From positions 1-23,205 of the forward strand of contig JAHYZB010000039.1 of assembly GCA_019424645.1 (NCBI GenBank): 23,205 nt of DNA. The letters are read 5' to 3'. Shown piece after piece: positions 16,174-23,205 of the stretch (position 1 is the stretch's first letter; the number at the start of each line of letters is the position of its first letter). The notes under the pieces are model-generated. The model had not been told where the DNA came from. It ran no database searches and saw only the letters and a list, made by a program, of their open reading frames with translations. The stretch is from Oxalobacter formigenes (GTDB lineage Bacteria; Pseudomonadota; Gammaproteobacteria; Burkholderiales; Burkholderiaceae_D). Made by a program: the position numbers and the translations under genes.

Positions 16174-16452
16174 TCATTTGACAAGTTTTAAATTGACCTT
16201 CCACTGGTGGAGCTTGAAATCAAGCGCTCCATAAAGGCGGCATAAAAAGCGGGAATGTTCGGTCATCCACCAGAGAATTTTGTGTTTTTTACTGATTCTG
16301 ACTGACTCATCATGCCTTTTACTGTCCAGATAAGTCTTGATTTCCCCAACTTGCTCTCCGGACAAAACAGGTCGGAAAATATTTGCGACAAGTCCTCCAA
16401 CAGCACTGTTCACCGCTCTTGATTCACTATAGTCAACCGCCCGGGGGAAAAA
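16174..16452 (-). pseudogene. Glycosyltransferase C-terminal remnant beyond an in-frame UAA
   Basis: It is in frame with the glycosyltransferase upstream on this strand: after the UAA at 16455-16453 the frame continues FFPRAVDYSESRAVNSAVGG to a stop at 16174, adding 92 residues. It is rich in basic residues near the end (WKVNLKLVK), as usual for the C-terminal membrane-contact tails of family 2 glycosyltransferases. The added length brings the whole protein to about 343 residues, close to the normal size of this group. Alone it has only a GTG start without a SD. Confidence 0.65.
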
Positions 16453-17205
16453 TTATGCCGCCAGCTTTTCATGCTCGGCCCATGCCCTGAACAAACCATA
16501 TTTACTGATTGCATTCTGTTTGACGTTACCCACATTCACAGCAGAAGTCAGTGCCGTATTGTTGGCATGGTTGTAATAATAGGGAACCGGCAGATAAGTG
16601 ATTTTCCGTGCTTTCAGAAAGACATGCGGCATCACCATCAAATCTTCAAATTTTCGCAAGGACATTCTGACATTGTCAAAAAGAGCTGCCCGGTAAAACT
16701 TGTTCCAGAGATAGCTCGGATACGTATCCATCAAAATCATTTCCTGTATTTGTTCAAGACTTTTGATGCTGTCGAGCGTTTTGACGGCATGGACTTCTTT
16801 TGCGTTATCGATGAAATAATCGAAAATGACGATATCGGCCGATTCTCTTTCAGCCTCCCGTACGACCCCTTCGATCATATCCGGCGCGATATAGTCATCC
16901 GAATCGACAAAAACGATATAGTCGCCCGTCACTACATCCAGTCCGGCATTCCGGGAAGCACTGACCCCCCTGTTTTCCTGATGGAAAACATGGATTCTGT
17001 CGTCGCGCAAAGCATATTCATCGCAAATCGCGCCGCAATTGTCCGGTGATCCGTCATCGATCAGAATGATTTCCAGATTCCGGTATGTTTGAGTGATAAC
17101 AGAATCCAGGCACCGTTCAATAAAGGGTTCGACCTTGTAAACTGGAACAATTATGGAAATTAGTGGAGAATCAGGGATATTTGAATGTTCAGCGAAACCA
17201 GGCAT
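16453..17205 (-). CDS. Family 2 glycosyltransferase, ended early by an in-frame UAA
   Basis: This is a GT2 (GT-A fold) glycosyltransferase acting in the cytoplasm at the inner membrane, adding a sugar to a surface glycan precursor. It has ISIIVPVYKVEPFIERCLDSV (about residues 16-36), the nucleotide-binding LIDDGSPDNCG (about 51), ENRGVSASRNAGL (about 77) and the DxD-type FVDSDDY (about 99), followed by a helix-rich region. It stops at a UAA (16453-16455) after 250 residues, while the frame stays open for 92 more residues. Start 17205 has no SD; it opens with MPGFAEHSNIPD. Promoter and start are divergent from the Sel1 gene at 17320. No other sugar genes flank it, so this is an isolated glycan gene. 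The truncated form keeps the whole catalytic domain and might be active. Confidence 0.8.
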   Translation of the reverse strand: MPGFAEHSNIPDSPLISIIVPVYKVEPFIERCLDSVITQTYRNLEIILIDDGSPDNCGAICDEYALRDDRIHVFHQENRGVSASRNAGLDVVTGDYIVFVDSDDYIAPDMIEGVVREAERESADIVIFDYFIDNAKEVHAVKTLDSIKSLEQIQEMILMDTYPSYLWNKFYRAALFDNVRMSLRKFEDLMVMPHVFLKARKITYLPVPYYYNHANNTALTSAVNVGNVKQNAISKYGLFRAWAEHEKLAA

Positions 17206-17270
17206 AATTTTTTAAAATGAGAAATTCAAACATTCATAATAGTTAATGTTCCAACGTCATACAGTCACGT

Positions 17271-17301
17271 TTGAGTCAATTCAGTATCGATATTCTATAA
17301 T
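17271..17301 (+). promoter_or_regulatory. Probable promoter of the Sel1 gene at 17320
   Basis: TTGAGT (17271-17276) and a perfect TATAAT (17296-17301) with a 19-base spacer, slightly long. The predicted RNA start would be about 12 bases before the ATG, giving a very short leader. Confidence 0.5.
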
Positions 17302-17319
17302 TTATTCAGCTGCTTTTTC

Positions 17320-18690
17320 ATGTTTTTCAGAATCCTTTTTCTTTTTATTTTCGCCCTGCCTGTGTTATCGGCCAATGCAGGCGATGACTTGTCTCACGAA
17401 GGCATTGACAGCGTCATTCATTCTGAACGTCCCAAAAAGGAACTGTCGGAAGAAAAATGTGTTGCCTTATCCGGAACACAACAGACAGAACTGAATGAAA
17501 CCGACCGGCTGTACGAACAGGGACTGATGTACCTGCACGGCATTTGTGAAAAACAGGATCAACTCCTTGCACTCGACAATTTTTCAAAAGCCGCCAGAGG
17601 AGGCCATACGGGCGCCATGAGAGAGCTCGGTGTCATGATCCTTCAGGGTAAAAGCGTGAAACGCGATCCGGCAGCCGCTCGTCAATGGTTTGAAAAAGCG
17701 ACTGCACAAAACGATATCAAAGCCATGTTCCATCTCGGCATAATGGCAAAAAACGGCCTGGGTATGCCAGTTGACATCCATCTGGCTCACAAGTGGTTTG
17801 AGAAAGCCGCCCGGCTAAATGACAAAGGTGCCCGGTATCAACTCGCCCTGATGCAATTTTCAGGAAACGGCGAAAAAGAAAACAAAAGCGCCGCCGTGAA
17901 ACAATTCGAAAAACTGGCTGCCGAAGCGTATCCCCCTGCACAATACACCCTTGGATATCTCAACCTGAAAGGCGATGTCATGCCTCAAAATCCGGGAGAA
18001 GCCAGATTCTGGTTCGAAAAAGCCGCCGCAAAAAACGATATACGTGCGACCGCTTCGCTGGCTTACCTGTACCTGAAAGGCATCGGCGCCCCCATCAATG
18101 AAAAAAAAGCAGCCGTCCTGTTTGAAAAAGCCGCCAATCTGGGCGATGCATACAGTCAGGATCAATTCGGCATGATGCTCGGCAAGGGAATCGGGATGAA
18201 AGCCGAGCCTGAAAAAGCGTTCTTGTGGATTGAAAAAGCGGCACACCAGCAATATCCCGCAGCCGAATACCATATGGCAATGATGTATCTGAGTGGTTCC
18301 GGAACAGAGAAAAATCCGGAAAAAGCGGTCAAATGGCTTTCAGAGGCGGCCTCTCACGGCAATGTCGACGCGCAGAATTTCTATGCGAGTCTGCTTTACC
18401 TCGGTTATGGCATCAAACAGGACATCCCGAAAGCCATCGAATATTTTACCGTAGCGGCGAATAACGGACACGCTGAATCACAATACTTGCTGGGAACCAT
18501 CTACGTCAAGGGCAATGGCGTTCTGCCAAATCTGAAAATCGCCCGAAGCTGGTTTGAAAAAGCGGAAAAAAACGGACATCCCGACGCAAAAGCCGCACTG
18601 GAAAAACTCGATGAAATGGAAGCGGCAAAAAAGGTGGCAACCCCGCCGGCAGCCATAAAAACAAAAGAAACCGGAGAAAGCCTGCCATAA
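17320..18690 (+). CDS. Exported Sel1-repeat protein (456 aa)
   Basis: Residues 1-20 form a signal peptide (MFFRILFLFIFALPVLSANA, cleavage after ANA). After a polar linker (about 21-60) there are about 10 Sel1 units from residue 62 to 425, for example AxYQLALMQFSGNG, AQYTLGYLNLKGD and SQYLLGTIYVKGNG, each with the W(F/L)EKAA half. A charged tail of about 30 residues (KKVATPPAAIKTKETG) closes the protein, perhaps a flexible tether. It has no enzyme motif. It is the second-longest of the exported repeat proteins in the window and is monocistronic, divergent from the glycosyltransferase. No SD; the leader looks very short. Role: probably envelope protein assembly or interaction; partner unknown. 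Confidence 0.87.
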   Translation: MFFRILFLFIFALPVLSANAGDDLSHEGIDSVIHSERPKKELSEEKCVALSGTQQTELNETDRLYEQGLMYLHGICEKQDQLLALDNFSKAARGGHTGAMRELGVMILQGKSVKRDPAAARQWFEKATAQNDIKAMFHLGIMAKNGLGMPVDIHLAHKWFEKAARLNDKGARYQLALMQFSGNGEKENKSAAVKQFEKLAAEAYPPAQYTLGYLNLKGDVMPQNPGEARFWFEKAAAKNDIRATASLAYLYLKGIGAPINEKKAAVLFEKAANLGDAYSQDQFGMMLGKGIGMKAEPEKAFLWIEKAAHQQYPAAEYHMAMMYLSGSGTEKNPEKAVKWLSEAASHGNVDAQNFYASLLYLGYGIKQDIPKAIEYFTVAANNGHAESQYLLGTIYVKGNGVLPNLKIARSWFEKAEKNGHPDAKAALEKLDEMEAAKKVATPPAAIKTKETGESLP

Positions 18691-18777
18691 GGCTGAAACC
18701 GGAAAAACCGCAATACCGCCGGGCTGCCGATTGCGCTACAATCGCGTTCATTGCACCCTAACCGACTCGCAAAAAAC

Positions 18778-19611
18778 ATGGAACGACAATATCTGAACCT
18801 CCTGCAGGAAATTCTTGACTCCGGCACCGACAAGGGCGACCGTACGGGAACCGGCACCCGCGCCGTCTTCGGCCGCATGATGCGGCACGACCTGAAAGAC
18901 GGCCTGCCGCTTCTGACGACAAAACGCCTGCACATCCGTTCCATCATCCATGAACTGCTCTGGTTTTTGCAGGGAGGCACCAACGTCAAATACCTGAACG
19001 AGAACAAGGTCACCATCTGGGACGAATGGGCCACGGAAAACGGCGATCTTGGCCCCATTTACGGCGCGCAATGGCGCGCATGGGAAGGCTCCGACGGCAG
19101 GATAATCGATCAGGTTACAGGCGTCATCGACTCCATCCGCACCAACCCCGACAGCCGCCGCCACATCATCAGCGCATGGAACGTCGCGCTGTTGCCAAGC
19201 GAAAAAATGTCTCCGCAGGATAACGTCCGTGCTGGCAAAATGGCACTCGCCCCCTGCCATGTCATGTACCAGTTTCAGGTCGCCGCAGGACGCCTGTCGT
19301 GCATGATGACCCAGCGTTCCGGCGACATCTTTTTAGGCATCCCGTATAACACCGCTTCCACGGCTTTTTTGACCCACATGATCGCCCGGCAGTGTGATCT
19401 AGAACCCGGTGACGTCATCCATTCCATCGGCGACTTGCACCTGTACAAAAACCACTTCGATCAGGCCAGACTGCAACTGACCCGCGAACCGCGTGCATTG
19501 CCGAGCCTGAAACTGAACAAAAAACCGTCCATCTTCGATTACCGTTTCGAGGACTTCGAGGTTATTGGATATGACCCACATCCGGCCATTGCCGCCCCGA
19601 TTGCGGTCTGA
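18778..19611 (+). CDS. thyA: Thymidylate synthase
   Basis: This is a cytoplasmic enzyme that makes dTMP from dUMP with methylene-tetrahydrofolate. It has about 277 residues. The folate/dUMP signature is present: GDRTGTGTRAVFG (about residue 20-32), LLTTKRLHIRSIIHELLWFL, WDEWATENGDLGPIYGAQWR, and the catalytic cysteine in MALAPCHVMYQF. RSGDIFLGIPYNTAS and GDLHLYKNHFDQ are the later substrate-binding segments. A short insertion before the catalytic loop (SEKMSPQDNVRAGKM) makes it longer than the E. coli enzyme; such insertions are seen in some bacterial ThyA. Start: ATG 18778 (MERQYLNLLQEIL) agrees with the family; the frame extends to 18751 without support. No SD. Confidence 0.95.
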   Translation: MERQYLNLLQEILDSGTDKGDRTGTGTRAVFGRMMRHDLKDGLPLLTTKRLHIRSIIHELLWFLQGGTNVKYLNENKVTIWDEWATENGDLGPIYGAQWRAWEGSDGRIIDQVTGVIDSIRTNPDSRRHIISAWNVALLPSEKMSPQDNVRAGKMALAPCHVMYQFQVAAGRLSCMMTQRSGDIFLGIPYNTASTAFLTHMIARQCDLEPGDVIHSIGDLHLYKNHFDQARLQLTREPRALPSLKLNKKPSIFDYRFEDFEVIGYDPHPAIAAPIAV

Positions 19612-19630
19612 ACAAACGCCTGCGAAAACG

Positions 19631-19657
19631 ATGCCGGCCAGCCCGGCATTTTTTTTT
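19631..19657 (+). terminator. Intrinsic terminator after thyA
   Basis: ATGCCGG (19631-19637) and CCGGCAT (19643-19649) with a 5-base loop, then a run of T to 19657. Confidence 0.85.
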
Positions 19658-19773
19658 GTAAAAACGTCCGTTTTCACTCAATTCGTTATCCAAATCCGTT
19701 ACACTTTCCTGACAAGCGCTTTTACAGGCGGATCAATCGACACCCTTAACCGACTAATCACAGGAGAGAAAAC

Positions 19774-20628
19774 ATGGAAAACAACAGCCCGAAAAACAGG
19801 AAAGTCTGGTTCATCACCGGCGCATCAAAAGGATTCGGACTGGAATTGGCCAAACAGCTTCTCGCAAAAGGGTATAAGGTCGCCGCCACAACCCGCCGCC
19901 TTGCCAACCTTGAAGGTGCGCTCGGCAGGGAAAACGATAACTTCCTGCCGCTGGAAGCCGACCTGATCAATGAAGTGTCAGTCAGAAATGCCGTCTCGAA
20001 AGCGGTGAGCAAATTCGGCACTGTCGATGTCGTCGTCAACAATGCCGGATATGGCCAGTTCGGCTATATCGAGGAAATCAGCGATTCACTCGTCCGTAAA
20101 CAGTTCGACGTCAACGTTTTCGGCACACTGAACGTCGTTCGTGCCGCCCTGCCTGCCCTGAGAAAACAGCGCAGTGGCCATATCTTCAACATCTCTTCCA
20201 TGGCCGGATATACCGGATTCCCCGGCAGCGGCATCTACTGCGCCTCCAAATTCGCCGTCGATGGCCTGTCCGAATCCCTGCGCGATGAAGTCGCCGACTT
20301 CGGCATTGCCGTCACCTGCGTCAAACCCGGCAACTTCCGCACCGATTTTCTGGCGGACTCCATGCAGTTCGAAGATTCCTCTATCGAGGATTACACGGAA
20401 AAACGCGAAGCCTTCCATGTCCTGTTAAAAGGGATGAACCACAAACAGGGTGGGGATCCGGTCAAGGGCGTCGACATCATCCTCTCTGTCGCCAACATGG
20501 AAAAACCGCCCCTCCACCTCTTCCTTGGCGCCGACGCCTATAAAGTCGCCAGCCGCAAAATCAAGAAAGTGCAGGCCGACATGGACTCGATCCAGCCAGT
20601 TGCCATCGACACCAGCTTCCCTGACTGA
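19774..20628 (+). CDS. Short-chain dehydrogenase/reductase (SDR)
   Basis: This is a cytoplasmic NAD(P)-dependent oxidoreductase of 284 residues. Classical SDR motifs are all present: TGASKGFG (TGxxxGxG cofactor loop, about residues 15-22), VVVNNAGYG (about 87), ISSMAGYTG with the catalytic serine (about 141) and YCASK with the catalytic tyrosine and lysine (about 154-158), then VKPGNFRTDF. A basic TTRR after the second strand suggests NADP(H) preference. The start is firm: AGGAGAG upstream of the ATG at 19774. Substrate unknown. It stands alone after thyA and its terminator. Confidence 0.9.
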   Translation: MENNSPKNRKVWFITGASKGFGLELAKQLLAKGYKVAATTRRLANLEGALGRENDNFLPLEADLINEVSVRNAVSKAVSKFGTVDVVVNNAGYGQFGYIEEISDSLVRKQFDVNVFGTLNVVRAALPALRKQRSGHIFNISSMAGYTGFPGSGIYCASKFAVDGLSESLRDEVADFGIAVTCVKPGNFRTDFLADSMQFEDSSIEDYTEKREAFHVLLKGMNHKQGGDPVKGVDIILSVANMEKPPLHLFLGADAYKVASRKIKKVQADMDSIQPVAIDTSFPD

Positions 20629-20646
20629 TCCGTGCAAGCCATCCGT

Positions 20647-20675
20647 TCCCTTTCCGTTTTTGAGGCGGAAAGGGA
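20647..20675 (+). terminator. Probable terminator after the SDR gene
   Basis: TCCCTTTCCG (20647-20656) and CGGAAAGGGA (20666-20675) form a 10-bp stem with a 9-base loop. The T-tract after it is poor, so it may be a weak terminator. Confidence 0.6.
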
Positions 20676-20686
20676 CGATCTTTCAA

Positions 20687-20715
20687 TTGTTTACCGGCTT
20701 TCAACTTGTTAAAAT
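20687..20715 (+). promoter_or_regulatory. Promoter of the gene at 20760
   Basis: TTGTTT (20687-20692), 17-base spacer and TAAAAT (20710-20715) with an extended -10 (TGT at 20707-20709). The RNA would start about 40 bases before the ATG. Confidence 0.55.
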
Positions 20716-20759
20716 AGAGTATTGTCGGAAATGTCCGGCATTTGAAAACCCAATACATC

Positions 20760-21344
20760 ATGTTTACAACAGCCCGTACGACAACCCGAAAACAGCCGAT
20801 TGCTCTTTTCTTCGCCCTGTTCCTCATTCTTGCCATCGCCATCGCGATACCGGTCAAACCTGCCCTCGCAGACAACCTCTCGCAAGGCATGGAACTCTAC
20901 CAGCAGAAAAAATTCAAAGAAGCAACTCCCTATCTGGAAAAAGCCGCACAGGAAGGCCATGAAGAAGCTATTGCCGCCCTGGATGTCATCTATGCCGCTG
21001 ACACACCGGCTGTTCCGGCTGGCGATGAGGCTGCCACAAAAGGAAAAACAGGCAAAACCGCTGACGTAGCGAAAAAAACCGAAGCGGACAAGGCAGCCAT
21101 TGTGCAAGCCGAAGAAACGGCCGGAAAAACCCAGTTCGAAAGGGCAACCGTTACCGAAGATGCGAAAGAAGCCGAGAATCGCGCGTTCATGCGCAAAATG
21201 CTTTTTATTGGTACGGCAATCATCATCGTTCTGCTATGGATCGTCCAGTATATGTTCATGAAGAGACTGAGAAACAAGCACTACCGCAAAATGACGCCGG
21301 AAGAACTGGCCGCAGAAGCGAAAAAGAACAAACAGAAAAAATAA
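20760..21344 (+). CDS. Membrane-anchored TPR/Sel1-like protein
   Basis: This is a protein of about 194 residues of unknown function. Residues 13-37 are a signal peptide or first membrane segment (LFFALFLILAIAIAI, possible cleavage at ALA-DN). A single TPR/Sel1-like unit follows (GMELYQQKKFKEATPYLEKAA, about residues 43-63), like the opening of the Sel1 protein at 838. A long Ala/Lys/Glu/Thr-rich low-complexity stretch (about 82-135) leads to a second membrane helix (MLFIGTAIIIVLLWIVQYMF) near residue 146 and a strongly basic tail (KRLRNKHYRK...KKNKQKK). The frame opens at a TTG at 20742, but ATG 20760 is more natural. There is no clear SD. It could anchor an envelope complex; this is inference. 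Confidence 0.7.
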   Translation: MFTTARTTTRKQPIALFFALFLILAIAIAIPVKPALADNLSQGMELYQQKKFKEATPYLEKAAQEGHEEAIAALDVIYAADTPAVPAGDEAATKGKTGKTADVAKKTEADKAAIVQAEETAGKTQFERATVTEDAKEAENRAFMRKMLFIGTAIIIVLLWIVQYMFMKRLRNKHYRKMTPEELAAEAKKNKQKK

Positions 21345-21352
21345 TCCCTGTA

Positions 21353-21381
21353 AAAAGCCGGTCCGGTTCATCCGGCTTTTC
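21353..21381 (+). terminator. Intrinsic terminator after the 20760 gene (first)
   Basis: AAAAGCCGG (21354-21362) and CCGGCTTTT (21373-21381), 9 bp with a 10-base loop, directly after the stop codon. Confidence 0.75.
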
Positions 21382-21398
21382 AACATGACATCAAAAGC

Positions 21399-21430
21399 CT
21401 GCTGTGCCATCTGGCCAGCAGGTTTTTTTC
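21399..21430 (+). terminator. Intrinsic terminator (second, tandem)
   Basis: CCTGCTG (21399-21405) and CAGCAGG (21417-21423), with inner GCC/GGC pairing, followed by seven T residues to 21430. It backs up the terminator at 21353 and isolates the autotransporter gene. Confidence 0.75.
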
Positions 21431-21692
21431 AATCCCGGCTCCAGAGCATAAACCGGCGTTATGTTTCAAACATCCTGCTTGCCCATTCCCCACCTCATAT
21501 CCTCCCTTTTTCATCCCGCATTGCCTGTATCACAACATTTTTCCCACAATCAACTATTTCCAATAGACAACAAAACAAGCTGTATGTATGCTGTATAAAC
21601 AATACGTTTAATTCCTTACATTTCCTTGTTTATAAAACTTCGCAAGGTATTGTTTTTCAAGATACTTTTATAGTCTGGAAATGAGAGATCAT
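21431..21692. other. AT-rich promoter region of the autotransporter
   Basis: An AT-rich stretch before the autotransporter start. A possible -10 is TATAGT (21669-21674); no good -35 at the right spacing. No gene is supported here. Confidence 0.35.
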
Positions 21693-23205
21693 ATGAAAAA
21701 ACATCTACACTCTTCCAACCGTTTGACCAAAACACGCGGAAAGAATGGAAAAGGCAAGCTTTGTAAAAAAACACTTGCTCTTTCCGTCAGTTCAGCCCTC
21801 GCCGTTTTTGCCAGCCCGTCCCTTTTGAATGCCCAGTCAGTCAGTGCTCCCGTTTCCAACTCTGTCATCCACTGGCAAGCCGCCCCGGCCGATGGCGACC
21901 GGACAATCCGGATTGATTATCCCGATGGAACCCGTTACTACCAGTACAACTACACCGGAACGCCATCCTTTACCGGCCGTCAGGATTCCCTGACAGGAAA
22001 CGTATCCGGTGACTTCAAAGGCAGCGGCTATACCGTTACCGCTCCCGACGCAACCGGTGCCACTGGCGGCGCCCTCGTCAACACAGGAAACCTCGGCAAC
22101 GTCAGCGGCAATTTCCTGGAAAACACCGTTCATTTTGACAAATACGGGAAATATGCACAGGGTGGAGCCTTGCACAACGAAGGCAGCATCAATCAGCTCA
22201 ACGGACAATTTGTCGCCAATCAGGCAGATGGCGGTACAAGCGGCATGGGAGTTGGAGCTGCCCTGTCTAACACGGGACAAATCGGTTCCGTCAACAGCGA
22301 TTTCATAGGCAACTTCGGCACCGGATATGAAACCCGCGGGGGTGCGCTGTTCAACGATACGGGAGCCAGTATCGGAAAAATCAGTGGCAACTTCATGGTT
22401 AATATTTCCGGCGGCTCGTATTACAACTGGGGCGGAGCCATTTACAATCTCGGCACCGTCGGGGACATCAACGCCAATTTCATCGGCAACATGGCCGCTT
22501 TAGACAGCGAAACCGACGGTTCTGCCAGCGCCATCGGTGGTGCCATCTACAATAAAGGCACCATCAACAGCATTACCGGGAACGTCCATGCCAATCATGC
22601 GTTGGCCTATAGTGCGAGCGGCGGTGCTTTTTACAATGATGTGGGAGGTACCATTCATTCCATATCAGGCCAATTCGACAGCAATTACGCTTCATCCGTC
22701 TCATCGACTTACGGCGGGGTCATCACCAATTACGGAAACATCGACCGGATTACCGGCGACTTCACCAACAACTACGCCAAAGCCGAAGAAGCTACCGCCA
22801 ATACAGTCTATGGCGGGGTCATCGCCAATCTCGGAACCGGAACGATCGGAAGCATTTCAGGCAACTTCAGCCAGAACACGGCCCAATCCACCTACAAGGC
22901 TTTCGGCGGTGTCCTTTACAGCAGCTTTGAAGGCATAACCAGTATCAGCGGCAATTTTAACAATAACTCGGCCATCAGTACCGGTTCCGCATCAATGGGC
23001 GGTGCGATCTACACTTCTGCCAATATTGCCAACATCAGCGGCAATTTCACCGGCAACAAGGCCGAAGCCTCAGGAGCGACGACATCATCATATGCACGGG
23101 GTGGCGCCATCTACCTCATGACAACCCGGACCAGTATCAGGGAAAGCGATAAATGGGGACAACTGGAACACGCCAAAGACCAGCATGTCACCAACAGCCT
23201 CTTTC
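21693..23205 (+). CDS. Autotransporter-like surface protein, N-terminal part, cut by window edge
   Basis: This is the first 504 residues of a surface protein, hand translated; no stop occurs before the edge. It has a long, basic signal peptide (MKKHLHSSNRLTKTRGKNG..., hydrophobic core ALSVSSALAVFASP, cleavage near LNA-Q at residue 47), as in many autotransporters. From about residue 110 there is a repeat of 28-35 residues with pattern GGA(I/L)YNxGxIxxIxGNFxxNxA; I count 11 complete units and the start of a twelfth. This is a beta-helix passenger pattern. An autotransporter beta-barrel is expected past the edge but not seen. The ATG at 21693 is preceded by only a weak SD; an in-frame ATG at 21681 is an alternative start. 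Possible roles are adhesion or surface masking; this is inference from the family. Confidence 0.75.
   Translation, partial: MKKHLHSSNRLTKTRGKNGKGKLCKKTLALSVSSALAVFASPSLLNAQSVSAPVSNSVIHWQAAPADGDRTIRIDYPDGTRYYQYNYTGTPSFTGRQDSLTGNVSGDFKGSGYTVTAPDATGATGGALVNTGNLGNVSGNFLENTVHFDKYGKYAQGGALHNEGSINQLNGQFVANQADGGTSGMGVGAALSNTGQIGSVNSDFIGNFGTGYETRGGALFNDTGASIGKISGNFMVNISGGSYYNWGGAIYNLGTVGDINANFIGNMAALDSETDGSASAIGGAIYNKGTINSITGNVHANHALAYSASGGAFYNDVGGTIHSISGQFDSNYASSVSSTYGGVITNYGNIDRITGDFTNNYAKAEEATANTVYGGVIANLGTGTIGSISGNFSQNTAQSTYKAFGGVLYSSFEGITSISGNFNNNSAISTGSASMGGAIYTSANIANISGNFTGNKAEASGATTSSYARGGAIYLMTTRTSIRESDKWGQLEHAKDQHVTNSLF

Noticed and set aside
16174..16413. Independent 79-residue gene on the reverse strand
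   Set aside because: Same frame as the glycosyltransferase upstream, with only a GTG start; better read as its C-terminal remnant.
13964..16455. Reassignment of UAA to an amino acid, because two genes contain in-frame UAA
   Set aside because: UAA is the normal end of several genes here (for example 2423, 7443, 8418, 12092, 18690, 21344), so a general reassignment is not possible. Local nonsense mutations or site-specific readthrough remain.

Overview
The window looks like chromosomal DNA of a Gram-negative bacterium. It has roughly even base composition, exported proteins with Sec signal peptides, an autotransporter, and mixed use of Shine-Dalgarno (SD) and SD-less starts. My best guess is a betaproteobacterium close to Oxalobacter. 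That rests on remembered protein flavour (many exported Sel1-repeat proteins, autotransporter, tandem MATE exporters), not on a search.

Layout. 1-439 (-) is the N-terminal part of a short CHR-family chromate transporter, cut by the window edge. 838-1497 is an exported Sel1-repeat protein, followed by a SAM methyltransferase (1689-2423) and an exported 8-cysteine protein of unknown function (2712-3686). 4187-5557 and 6049-7443 are two closely related MATE efflux pumps. Each sits behind an unusually long leader that carries the same short sequence element. 7570-8418 is a ferredoxin-nitroreductase fusion. 8889-12092 is a 1067-residue exported protein made almost wholly of Sel1 repeats. Two reverse-strand genes follow, a DUF488/YeaO-like protein and a GNAT acetyltransferase.

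13340-14377 is an orphan phage tail-fibre gene split by one in-frame UAA. gabD (14580-16040) is followed by a reverse-strand family 2 glycosyltransferase (17205 down to 16174), also split by one in-frame UAA. Next come a third Sel1 protein (17320-18690), thyA (18778-19611), an SDR oxidoreductase (19774-20628) and a small membrane-anchored TPR/Sel1-like protein (20760-21344). A beta-helical autotransporter (21693 onward) runs off the right edge.

Most genes look monocistronic and are separated by clear hairpin terminators. The main themes are cell envelope and surface: export, helical-repeat scaffolds, efflux, surface glycans and an autotransporter. The points most worth a second look are the shared MATE leader element, the two UAA-interrupted genes, the internal 181-residue duplication in the giant Sel1 protein, and the exported protein with a GHFKPS motif. 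I saw no tRNA, rRNA, CRISPR array or insertion sequence.
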